From: Amoebophrya sp. A120
Lineage: Eukaryota > Sar > Dinophyceae > Syndiniales > Amoebophryaceae
Direction of reading: 5' to 3'
NCBI GenBank assembly: GCA_905178155.1
Contig: CAJINV010000006.1
Coordinates: 3,501,402 to 3,565,401, forward strand
Length of the DNA: 64,000 bases
Shown here: positions 1 to 10,753 of the stretch, piece by piece
Layout: every line of letters starts with the position of its first letter
Numbering within the stretch: the stretch's first letter is position 1
Translations under genes and position numbers: made by a program
The notes under the pieces: generated by a model
The model's input: the letters and a program-made list of their open reading frames with translations, nothing else
Database searches by the model: none
What the model was told of the DNA's origin: nothing

Positions 1-71
1 ATTTTATTTTTCCTCACAATCAGCTAGGAGTTTCAATCCCCTCCAAAACTCGTCCCAGGAAAAAATTTTCG

Positions 72-1687
72 TCACCTCAGCAGCGATATCTGGTTGATCC
101 CGAAGAACCCCCAAGGCCGCGGATTCGTCATGTCCACACTGATCTTTTTCACGTTTCGTTTATCAAGTGTGAAAGTGTCTGGGTCTGGAAACTTGTGATG
201 CTGGGGGGCGTCTCATGATGAGGCCACAGGTACTGGCTCAGCATGACAAGTTTCTGAGCTTCTAGGTGTTGCCTATTCTGCATGCCAGACTGCGTTTCTG
301 CATCACAGAAAAATAGTGCTCTTGGGTAACGTGCATGACAGATTTAAGACTCATGCCAGACAAGCATGACAAACATGCACTCTTCCAGACCCAGACATTT
401 TTACATTTCATATCGTTGCTTGTCGAACAACAAGTTTTGTTCGTACGTCACCTCCGACCGGGGACTCGCGTGGAAGGGTATGATCGTGCTCCAGTGCACG
501 CCGTCCGGACTGGTTCGGATTTGTACTTTCCCCGGTGCGTAGGCCCAGAAGATTTTCACGCCGGAGAGCTTTTTGCGGTGTTTCAGCTCCCCCGCGTAAG
601 AAACGACGTCGTTGAAGCCGTGCTTGCCGGAAGAACACCAATAACTGAAAGTAGTCGTGTGGAAGCAGGTGTTTGATAAAAAATTCAGATGATATTTCTT
701 GTGTCTTTCTGAATGCGGGTGCTGTAACTCATCAGAGGAGAGAAGGAGAATGAAAATCGCGCATGACAAACAACAGGAAAAGCGAAGATTTGTTTTATCT
801 TACCCGCTGCCCAGCGCCAGCGCTTTTTCCGCCGAAAACGTGTCGTCGACATCACCTTCCGAATAGGTGGAGGTAGATTATCAAATGTGAAAGTGTCTGG
901 GTCTGGAAGAATGCAACTTGTCATGCTGCATTTGGATTCCAGAAAAATCTGTATTGCATGAGTACCAAAAGGGCTGTAATTTTTGCTACGCGGAGAGGAC
1001 ATTTGTCATGCGGAATGGGCATCAAGAAGCTCTGAAAAAATCTGTGATGCTAGGGCATGCATCACAGACATCAGGGCTCATGCAAAACGTGCATGACAAG
1101 CGTCAGAATGTTCCAGACCCAGACATTTTTGCATTTGATATAGATGCCGCTTTGTCAATGTGCGAGTAAAACCGCATGATGAAACTGGTTTTCGGATCTG
1201 CTTTGTGTTTGTTATGCAGCAAGGGGCTGTGGTGCTGAGTAAAGTGTGTTGCAGGTGGTGCAAGTATAGTTGATGCACTCGAAGAACTGCTTGTACTTGT
1301 ACTTGACGATGATGAAGATGGGTGTCTTGCTCCAGCTGACCTTCCTGTAGCACCACCGGACGATGAGAAGCTCGAGTAGTTCTGGTGACGAGCATTCTGC
1401 ACCTCGTGGTTTGGTTGAAACAAAAACGACGTCGCCTGGCTCCTTCGTATTGTTGCTGGTGCGGGGTTTGCGGTTGTTCCACCGAGCGTCGGATCGGAAT
1501 GATTCAGCAAGCAGGGAGGTTGAGCACAAGTGCCAGTGGTTGTATTTCGCGGCAGCGGAGCCGCTCTTCTGGCAACAAAGTTCGCCGACGACGAGGATGA
1601 AGGGGCTACTTGTAGTTTACTCGTGTTGTGAAAAAAACCGTCGAAAAGGTTCTGCGCAGGATCGAAAGCGGACAGAACACGGCTCAT
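72..1687 (-). CDS. G1: F5/8 type C (discoidin) domain protein
   Basis: Exons 1141-1687, 804-878, 413-644 and 72-160, read right to left. The spliced product ends in a discoidin/F5-8C fold: a segment with YSEGDVDDTFSAEKALALG, then GVKIFWAYAPGKVQIRTSPDG and the usual closing strand NPRPWGFFGINQISLL before TGA. Such domains bind carbohydrate or lipid on secreted or surface proteins; apicomplexan LCCL/CCp proteins use them too (family knowledge). The N-terminal 180 residues are Ser-rich and look disordered. Two introns are family A introners, one is GT-AG. The 5' end is unresolved: the frame stays open to about 1830 without a convincing ATG or signal peptide, so 1687 is only the first in-frame ATG. 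A secreted protein should have a signal peptide, so a first exon is probably missing. Confidence 0.75.
161..412. mobile_element. Introner, family A, in G1
   Basis: TSD tcgtt/tcgtt. Removal with one TSD copy joins the two discoidin exons in frame. Confidence 0.9.
645..803 (-). other. GT-AG intron of G1 (159 nt)
   Basis: Starts GTAAGAT and ends CTACTTTCAG on the minus strand. Splicing gives the discoidin stretch ALGSGYWCSSGKH in frame. It has no TIR or TSD, so it is not an introner. Confidence 0.8.
879..1140. mobile_element. Introner, family A, in G1
   Basis: TSD tagat/tagat; perfect family A ends. Confidence 0.9.
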
Positions 1688-3865
1688 TTTCTTGCTTGCA
1701 CGATGGAAGATAAAGATAAACGCCGTTGAGAAAGAACCTGGTCCACCTTTGTTCTGTCCTTCGCCTTCGACAGCAACAACTACGGATGTCAATACTGAGG
1801 AAACATTTCTAACATGATCGTGTTCTGACAGCTACAATAGTACGCAGGCAGAAAGCAATCTCATTTCACATCATGATGCGCAAGAATTCTCATCCTCCTC
1901 TCGATCTCGCATCGCAACTCCCCGAGAGCTACTATTCGCGCCGAGCATGCGATTAAAGTTGTCAACGACATCTCTTCTCGTCATCTCTCTCTACTACTAC
2001 CTCAACTTTTTCGCAACCGGTTCTGCTTCTATCAATGTACGAAATGCATGGAACAATGCCGGGGCAACGCACTGCGCAGCCAGAACCGTTCTGAGAAGAG
2101 CGGGCCATTGGTGATCTTCCACGAGAAAATAATCTCGCCCACAACAATCACTCTACTAATGCTCCCACAACGAGGGAGTCGAATCGCCCAAGCAAAGCGT
2201 GCGAGCCGGGCTACTTGGCTGCCTCGCAATCACTGAGAGAGAGTTTGGCGCCACCCTCCCAGGGTAGCCAGGCTGGCCAGCTGCGGCCAAAAACAAATAT
2301 ACCAAAGAATGGCCGGGACACCGCCCACAAACCAAGACCGCAGGCCCCGAAGGCGAAGCGAGGCAGGACGTCGCGCCGGCGGGGCGCCTCCCCCCCTCTG
2401 CCTGCCGCCTTACTTCGGCGAAACACACCGCCCCGCCGGCCCCCACTATCGCGCCCGGCCGCAGGCAAACGCGGAGGCGCCCGGGGGTCTGCGCCGACCG
2501 GGCGCTAGCCCCGCCCCGAGACAGACAACGGCGACGCCGCCACCCAGGCAGGCGGCCGCGCCAAGCCAAGCGGCGCGCGAAAGGCGCCGCCCTGCTTGGG
2601 CAAACATCACGCGCACCACACGCGCGGGCCACTCACATCAACGAACCGGGCGCGCGCGCGTCCAAGAGTGTACTCATCGCCGGACGTGCCTCGCTGTACG
2701 GCCTCGGGGCACAGGGCGACTCTTCTTCGGGTCAACCTCCCGGCCCTCGCTCCTCCCACCCTCAAGGCAGGGCGGCGCTGCCTATCTTTTAAAGCGCCGG
2801 GCGGCCCCTGCGTGCGCGCCACGCAAGGGGGCGCCCCTCGCAAAAGGGGGGGGGGCGAGGGCCATCCCCCGAAGCCCCGCGCCCCCACGACGCGAAACAC
2901 GGCGCGCGACCGACCCCCGTGCCCCCTTGGTCCTTCTAGACTGGGCGCACCCCGAAGGGCCGCGCGCCCCTCCCAAGTCCGTCGCGCAACAATGCGTCCG
3001 GCCCCGCCCTTTCGACGGACGCGGCGAACGGGGGCGACGGGGCGGCCACCCATCCCCAACAAGTCAGCGCCTGCCGCGTGTGGGCTATGAAACGGCCGAA
3101 CGAAACACAGCGCGGGGCGCCCCACCCCGTGCCAGTTGTCGCCCACCGTGCCAGGTGTCGGCGGGCAATCTTCTGCAACTTGCTTGCGCCTCTTTCGCTT
3201 GAAAATGGCAGGCACCACAATGGGGGGCCTTCAGCCGGTTCGTTGGACCGGGCGCGCGGCGGGGGCGATCAGAGCCAGGCCCGGACGTGGCGCATGTGGA
3301 TCCCGGAGAGCATGCGGGCCCGGACTAGTTCTCGCCGCCTTGTTTCCCTGCGCTGCGAGTACGCCCATAAACGGGCGGACTACTTTCAGCTTTTCCGCCG
3401 ACAAAAGTCGCACAAAAAGCGCCCCGGTCTCTTGTTTCAGCTGAACAACGAGAACCATTCGACCACAACAAAACGGCCTCCCCCTCATCGCTTCTCCTTC
3501 TTGTTTCTCTCCCCGAACACAATAAGAGGAGCCAGGACTTCGACTAGAAGTTTGTCCTGATTTCTTAACAAAAGACACGGCGGCTGCCCATCTGTACGCA
3601 TTAGTACCTTTGCAGCCGAGTGTTAGTGCGTGCTCTTTGACTTCTACGACCACACAAAGAACAATTCGAACTTGGAGCTGCGGTGTCACAAGCGCAATCA
3701 ATCTCACTTTAGCGTCTTCTTGTTCGACATCGCGGGCGGTGAATAGGAATACTAGCTCGCTGTGCGTCACGACGAGTAATTGCTTGCTACTCGCACGACG
3801 TCAACATGCAACACCAACATTAGAGAAAATAATATGAAATCTTTCTCACATCATCAACCACATCC
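1688..3865. other. Spacer with a GC-rich block
   Basis: No gene is supported. About 2230-3340 is very GC-rich, compositionally like the giant element in G4 and the coding core of the large element in G9. Its open frames are GC-driven shadows without domains. I could not find TIRs that would make it another giant introner, although a missing first exon of G1 would allow that. Confidence 0.5.
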
Positions 3866-6800
3866 TCACTTTATCTTCTTCGCGTGTTCTTCAAACGCCT
3901 GCAGCATTTTATCCGTCAATACCGCCTGCATGGTATCCCAAATCGGCAGGTACAACACCGAATTGACCTTCAAAAACAAGTTCAGAGACACTTCCGTTTC
4001 GTTGTCCTTTGAAATAAAAATCCAGTCGTAGACCAACCGATCCCCGTACGCAAACCCCCGCGCCCCCGTGTCCGCGATAATCCGCGCCTCCACCGTCGTA
4101 GATCCTGGACCTGCTGTATCCACTGTAAATTTCCCGTACATGTACAAATGCGGTCTCTGCATGACAAAACTTGGCTTCGATCCTAGTTTAGCATGACAAG
4201 TTTTACGCTCCAAATTGGTGAAATTTGTGATGCATCTTGTACATGTACGGAAAATTTGTATTGCATATGCTGCGCTTTCCGTCGGTTCAAACACCTCCAT
4301 CTCGTACGTCACATCGTCCCCCAAAACCCCCAAAAGCGTTGTCCTAGGTAAAAACGTCCCCAATTTTTATCGGCCAGAGTCAAGAAGAACATGGAGAGTT
4401 TGCAACACAGACCTCAGAAGCTTTGGAAGTTGTCACGCATGACAAGTTGCAGTCCGTGGTGCGAGTAGCAGTGTAGGTTAATAGCAAGGACAGCCGTGAA
4501 TCACGACAAAGCCGTCTGCTCAGTTTACAGCATTACATATGCCAAAATAACACGACCTCTCATCATGTTGATGCGCATTGCAAATGTTCCTGTAGATCCG
4601 AACCTGCATGACAACTCTGGGAAGTAGGTGGGAACGTTTTTACTGAGGATAAACGTGTTGGTTTCAATCCCGAAAGCCACTTTCACCGCCGGCTTCGCCC
4701 CCGCTGGTACATTATCCGGCAACTTCTGCCCGCCCGTGCACATGGGCATCCACTGGGAGTAGGTTTCCACGTCGCGAATCATTTTGAAGGGGATTTCAAT
4801 GCTATGCATTGCAAAAGCATCTACTTTTAGTACAAATGGCATTACAAATTTCATCAGAAAGAAAAATGGAATTTGTAATGCTAATTCAGGCAAAATAAAC
4901 GTAGGTTTGTCATGCGAGATTGCAATAATCAGTACGACTACGAGTAGGAGCCAACTTTTGCAATGCATAAATGTCCATGTCCTTCAGTTTCCTCCTCACC
5001 TGTAGGTACCGCGCGAGCTGGTCCTGCGCGGCAAGTTTTTGGAACTCCCGCTTGGAAATATCCGCGAGAGATATCCTCTGTAAAAATGTCCTCGCCCCCT
5101 AGTCAAGATGCGAAATCTGCTAGACAAATCCACGACCTGTGGGCCTGGCGCATGACAAGTTTGGGGACGTAGTAGAGTGCTGCATTATACTTGGGAAATA
5201 ACCCAGACGCATCACAGATCCATTCTCTTATCCTGATTCGCGCATGACAGATTACCGAGCACGGCTGGAAAACGCCCGTTTTGCGAAGCCGCGTGACACA
5301 TTTTCATTTTCTGGGGATTGGCATTGGGATGCAGATTTGCATGACAACTTTGGGATGGGCACGTTTTTCCTCTGGATAAGTGAGGAGAGGGATTTTTTCT
5401 TCGTGAAAGGTTTGTTTGCCGCTTGGTCTGGTAAGGAAGAGGTGGCGCTGGAAGAAGGAGAGGAAGCTCGCCCGTCTGTCAGGTTTATTTCAGCATCTGC
5501 ATAGGCAGCTCCGGCGGTCGAAGAAAATTGGTCAAATGGTGATGAACTTGTTCCTGTGCCATCTACTGCTGCACCTCCAGCAGGACTACTTTCACCCGCG
5601 GACCCCGTCGCAGTAGAGGAGGACTGCGGGCTCGCGAACCCTTTATAGGGTAAGTAAATTGTCGCGTTTTCCTATTCTGAGTAAAAACATCCCCACCCCA
5701 GAGTTGTCATGCAGATTTGCCATGACAGGAACATTTGTGATGCGCAACCCCATGACAGGCATTTTCAATCGTGTTTGGGAACTTGTAATGCTGTAAACAG
5801 GATCAGAAGGTCGACTTGTGATGCGGCTTTCCTTGCTAACTTGCACTACCTTACGGACTGAAACTTGTCATGCGTGACTCACAAAACTCCTAGGTTTGTG
5901 TTGCAAAATCCCCATCCTGACTCTGGTGTGGGTACGTTTTTACTCAGGATATTTCTTTCTCCTTCAACAAGTTTTCAATCACCGTTGCCTCCTGGTAGAG
6001 CGTGTTCAACCGTTCGCGGACAGTGCCGACGTTCCCCCCGGCTTGCCAAAAAGGGATGCTGTCGTCTTCAGAGATGGCCTCGGTCGACGATTGAGTTGCT
6101 GTTGTTGTGTTGCCGGCATGCATTGCCAAAGTATCGCACTCGTACTAATTGCAAATATGCATGACAAATGTAAAACAGCATTAAATTTGTAATACTGATC
6201 TAATTTGTAATCGTAAATGCAATTTATACTACGTACGATGCTTTTGCATTTGATAGCCAATGCTGGTACTGGACGACGAGTTGTTTGGCTCATCTTCACT
6301 CTGCAATCTTCCGGAACCTTCGGTAGTTACCGTCGTTGTTTCTTCACTCAGCGGCATGCTGGAAGATTGGTGGTGGTAGCCTGTGGTGGTTTCGTTGATG
6401 AAGTCGAAGTCCTCTGCACCTATGTCTTTTCTGGATGACAAACACTCATAATGCAGCAGAATACGCGTGACAAAACCCAGAATATTAAAAATCTCTGTCA
6501 AGAATTTAATACGCATCACGCTGAGACTTCTCTTCATCGTCTTCTTTTTCCGGGCCATGTTATCCAGGAAAAAACACCCATCCCCATCCATTTTTTGCAT
6601 GACAAATAGTGGATTTTATGCATGTTTTGCATGACAAATTGGATGGGGATGGGTGTTTTTTCCTGGATACGTGTCCAACGCACTCACCAAGGAAAACTGC
6701 CACTTTAAGCCCTATCGAAATGAAAAATCCCCCCTCCCCATATCAAAACGGAACTTCTGATGCTGGATTTGTGTACTACACAGATGCGGTTTGTGTATTG

Positions 6801-9800
6801 CAGGAAGGCATTGCGGCCAGATACCGAGCCTAGGCAGAGGCGTCTGGGTCTTGTTGTTCAGCATTGCAAACGGCCGCCCTTTAGGCCCACCAGCATGACA
6901 AATCGCTCTCATAATGGGACGGAAGCTTCCGCATTTGCCTTCTTGCAGGACAAATGTGATCTGTGGCCACAAATCAGCAACGCAAATTTTCGGAAACATA
7001 CCTTTTCAGTATGGAGAGGGGGGATTTTTCCTCCCAATAAGCCCAAAATGCTCACTTCCGAGCTGTTTAGCACGTCCTCCAGGATCGTCACGACAGTCGT
7101 CATGATGTGCGCGTAGACTTTCGATTCCAGACTGTCCGGCACCCACACGATGTTGGTGTCATCGCAGTTTATATCGTACGAAAAAAGTGTTTCACTGTAA
7201 GGACTTTGCAGCAAGTTTTGCATCACAGGTTTGCTCTACATAACAAAGAAAATTGCTCATGCAAGGCTCCTAAGGGAAAATACAGCAAGCTCAAAACCCA
7301 CTGTGTTGCATGTGTAGCAAGACAAGCACTTTTGCGATACACATTTTGCATTACAAGTTTACAGTGAACCAGTTATATTTTCCTGCGATAGTTTAACAAT
7401 TCCTCCACAAACATGTTTACCGACTCCTTGTTGATCAAATCCCCCGCCGGCCTTCTCCTTTCCGACAAAAATTGATCAATCTGGTCTTGATTCATCGGCT
7501 CGCACTCCCATTTCAGCTCGTGCTATGCATCACAAGAGTAGCATATCGTACTGCTGCTGGTAGAATAGTAAAGCGCATCACAAATCTTATTTCTCAAGAG
7601 TAAAAACGCAAAAATTTTGTCATGCTAGATTCAATCCAGTAGAAGGTGGGTAGGAGATCTGTCATGCATTAGACTGGGATCGCCATTAGAAGTACAACGA
7701 GCAGTACGATATTACACTTTTGCGGTGCCTACGTGCCCCAGCATGCGGATTTTGATTCTGGAAGGGGAAAATAAATCGTTCATCAGCCGCATGACGATTT
7801 GGGATATGGTGATGATAAAATCGCCTTCGATGTCCGACAAAAAGTTCGGCACGTTACTGTTCTTCGCACTCGGTAGTATGCATTGCAAAAGTGGCTGGGT
7901 CTGGAAGATTGCTGAGGTTTGTGATGCTGTGTCTGCTTGACACGGAAGGTGTGACATGCACGGCCTAGCATCACAGGTTTTGAGACGGTTTCCGAGTGCT
8001 TAATCCGCATGGCAAACGCCTTCGTTCTTTCGGCGACAGGAAAAGAAGCCGAGCTCCCTTTGCCGTCTAAGCATGACAGATTTTTGTGTGATCCAAGTCT
8101 GCATCAGAAGTTCTTCGCATCTTTCCAGACCCAGACACTTTTTCATTTGATAGGTAGGTACTTCAAACAACTTTCCCGCTCTCGTATCACCCGTTTCATG
8201 ACCCGTTCCACTCGTTTCTGGTGCAATACCGTCCAGGCTTGCAGTGGCTTCACCGTATCTTCATCTTCCCCGTATTCTAAATGTTTCAGGTTGATCGTCA
8301 ATTCGTGCCCGAGCAAATCCGAGCCGTTGAGCTTCAGCAAGCCAATTTCGAAAATCTGCAGGGTCGTGCGAATCAAATCGTAATAGATTTTCCGCTCCAA
8401 AACCGCGGGGAGCTGGACGATGCGCTTGAATTTCGCGTCGGAGAGGAGGTTGTCGATGTAGGTCTCGAGCAGAACGTCCCCTAAGCGGACGCGTTTTGCA
8501 TCCGCCTATCCAGTGCAAAAGTATCGGAAACTCGTAATACGTTGCAGTTATGCGCATTACAGATCTAGTGGCTCTAGGTAAGTCCGCATTACAAATTTGA
8601 CTTGTAAAAATGCTGAGCGAATTTGTATTGCAATTATTTGTACTACTACGATACTTTTACATTGCATACCGCCATGAGCTCGACGAATTTCCGTGCGTCT
8701 TCGCGAGAGAAGGACGGGGATATCAAACAAAAAAAGTTCGTCACGATCATCACTCATGCGCATTTTTGCAATACAAAATTTTTTGTCATGCGTAAAAATG
8801 CATCACAACCAGGCTCCATAGGGGATTTCCCTAGTGTTTCTGCAGTACAGGGAAAACTTGTGATGCTAAAAAAATTTGTAATGCAAAACCGTGCAAGTTA
8901 GTGAGTGTGACAAACTTTTTTCGTTCGATAGGGGAAGAGGAACTGCTAGCACTGCTCGAAGAGGACGAAGATCCGCCGGCAGTCGTACTTGCGTCAGCTC
9001 CGACTGTACTAGTTTCCGAGCCTGCGGCGCCATCAGTTTTGCCGTCCCCGCCGTCCTCTTTGGGCAGAATCTGCAGCTTGACCCAATTGGGATCGTTCGG
9101 ACCCAACACCCGTAAATTCACGTCCAAAACCTCTAGCGCTTCGTTATAACCCGCTCAGGTGTTACAATCTCAAACGTTACAATAGAATCTGGAATTTGTG
9201 TTGCAAGAAGTGCACTATCTAGCCAACTCTCATAGGATTGCGCATGACAAGTTCTGGAGTCCCGATCCGCAGTACAATCTGGCGAAACTTGTATTGCAGA
9301 AAGTGGAATGCTGTCCGAGTCTGTCATGCTCGTCATGCAATACAAATAAACCCAGATTCTATTGTAACGTTTGAGATTGTAACGTTTAAGCAGGTCATAT
9401 TCGTTCGCAGTTTTTGTCGCCTCCACCATGGTGTTGTGGGCGATTTATCAACTGCAAATATGTCTGGGTCTGGAAACTTGTAATGCTAAATACTGAATGA
9501 GACTTCTACTGCAATACGGCGAAGCATGACAAATTTTCACGCTCCAATGTGATGCTCGTTCCGCATGGCAAGCTGCGTTTTTGCACGACAGGTAAGACGA
9601 CCGCTTCGCGCCCATGCATCACAGACTCTCGAGTCATGCCGAACTAGCACGACAAATCTCGTAGTCTCCCAGACCCAGACATATTTGCACTTGATATGTT
9701 TTCTGCGGAAGCGATGTCGTTCAGGAGGCTTTTCGTGCTCGCTCCCATTGCTGCACCCGGCATGCTATCCTGTGCAAAAGTACCGCACTCGTATTGCAAT

Positions 9801-10115
9801 CATGCATTACAAATCCTTTTGCTAAAGGTAAATCCGCATTAGAAATCTTATTTCTCATGCTGAGGAAATTTGTAATGCATTTATACGAGTACGATTATAC
9901 TTTTGCAGTTCATACATGCTGCTGGAACTACTACCTGCAGCATGACTGCCAGTTGCAGATTCCGCTGCCGGAAAAACCACCCCGGCTTGTTTCGCCTTCC
10001 CGAGTACCTGTCTCGACGGTCGGTCTAGAATCTGCGCAGCCGCCTTCGCAATCTTTGCTCCGTCCTGGAAAAGCTGCGCGAGCGTGGTGGTGGTGCGCGG
10101 ATTCATGCCGGCCAT
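3866..10115 (-). CDS. G2: protein with C-terminal COQ10/START-like lipid-binding domain
   Basis: Seventeen exons, 882 aa after removing 16 introners; total CDS length is a multiple of three. The last ~190 residues look like a COQ10/polyketide-cyclase START fold: DIEIPFKMIRDVETYSQW, then VKVAFGIETNTLL, VTYEMEVFEP, GDRLVYDWIFI and an amphipathic C-terminal helix (TDKMLQAFEEHAKKIK). COQ10-type proteins bind coenzyme Q or similar lipids, usually in mitochondria (family knowledge). The N-terminal 650 residues are helical and Ser-rich, without a domain I recognise; this is far longer than a stand-alone COQ10 (~200 aa). The start at 10115 (MAGMNPR) is the first in-frame ATG; an Arg-rich open stretch continues upstream to about 10214 and could be a targeting peptide if an upstream start is used. 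Confidence 0.8.
4117..4267. mobile_element. Introner, family G, in G2
   Basis: TSD tgctg/tgctg. Confidence 0.9.
4340..4651. mobile_element. Introner, family C, in G2
   Basis: TSD agcgt/aacgt (4 of 5). Confidence 0.85.
4803..4969. mobile_element. Introner, family B, in G2
   Basis: TSD aatgc/aatgt (4 of 5). Confidence 0.85.
5072..5378. mobile_element. Introner, family C, in G2
   Basis: TSD agaga/agtga (4 of 5). Confidence 0.85.
5673..5951. mobile_element. Introner, family C, in G2
   Basis: TSD tttcc/tttct (4 of 5). Confidence 0.85.
6117..6255. mobile_element. Introner, family B with an A-like right tip, in G2
   Basis: Left end is B (CATGCATTGCC), right tip GCATTTGATA is A-like. TSD gccgg/gccaa (3 of 5). 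Confidence 0.8.
6561..6669. mobile_element. Introner, family M (109 bp hairpin), in G2
   Basis: Shortest complete element here. TIRs of about 30 bp are almost perfect; TSD catgt/cgtgt (4 of 5). Confidence 0.88.
6713..7039. mobile_element. Introner, family D, in G2
   Basis: TSD agccc/agccc. Confidence 0.9.
7172..7390. mobile_element. Introner, family L, in G2
   Basis: TSD gttta/gttta. Confidence 0.9.
7524..7731. mobile_element. Introner, diverged family B, in G2
   Basis: TSD cgtgc/cgtgc; TIRs more diverged than in other B copies. Confidence 0.85.
7877..8152. mobile_element. Introner, family A with a B-type left tip, in G2
   Basis: TSD ggtag/ggtag. The first 15 bp match family B, then the A sequence begins. 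Confidence 0.9.
8507..8668. mobile_element. Introner, family B, in G2
   Basis: TSD ccgcc/ccgcc. Confidence 0.9.
8721..8930. mobile_element. Introner, family J, in G2
   Basis: TSD gggga/gggga. Confidence 0.9.
9145..9399. mobile_element. Introner, family F, in G2
   Basis: TSD ttcgt/ttcgt. Each end carries two short repeats of the TTACAAT/CAAACGTT type. Confidence 0.9.
9446..9696. mobile_element. Introner, family A, in G2
   Basis: TSD cgatt/tgttt is poor (3 of 5), but the frame is restored as for the others. Confidence 0.8.
9766..9914. mobile_element. Introner, family B, in G2
   Basis: TSD catgc/catgc. Confidence 0.9.
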
Positions 10116-10753
10116 TTTGTGGATAATGGAGTCGCGTTGAAGTTCTTTGCGGGTGGTGCGGATATTCGATGTTGCGCGTGCACGCACGACAGTGGCACGC
10201 AAACAACTACGCAAAAATGTTGAAATGTTTTAGTACTCGAAGCAAGTGGTAGATGATATCAAAGCAAACTTTGCTCAACAAACATTGACTATGCTATCGA
10301 ATCCGGAGCGCATGGTTTCCGATAACGAAGATAAAATGATAAAAAAATGCATCTGTGCGTGACTGCTGCGAAAGGTACACTATACGTCGACCATACCATC
10401 GCGATTGATTGATTTTTCATCGTGCAAATGAATGGACGGACAAACCCATTGATTAACACACGTCTGCAATCACACTCGCAGTCAGAACAAAACAAAAAAA
10501 AATATAGCGCGTGAGCTGGTGAGGAAGTAATCTAACCAAGTACTACTTGCTTACTTTTCATCATGAAGATTTTCGATACACATACTGCAAGAACTTTTGA
10601 TCACCTCCTGCGCAAAGGAAGTTGTAATCAATCCAGTCCACCATGTTGTTGCGTTTGGTTTTAGTACAGCGGCTTTTTATCCTTATGTTTTGAAACGAAC
10701 CCACCATCTCCCTCATGATGTTCGTGTTGCTTGTTTATTTCCCGTCTTGTTCT
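10116..10753. other. Spacer G3-G2
   Basis: Probable 5' leader of G2 and 3' end of G3. I see no gene, RNA or introner here. Confidence 0.6.

Noticed and set aside
1-22. Truncated D- or C-type element end at the left edge (ATTTTTCCTCACAAT)
   Set aside because: Resembles the right tip of family D, but the partner lies outside the window and the flank cannot be tested.
2309-3202. Long open frames in the GC-rich block
   Set aside because: Several frames on both strands are open at once with Pro/Arg/Ala-rich nonsense composition and no domain; typical of GC-rich non-coding DNA.
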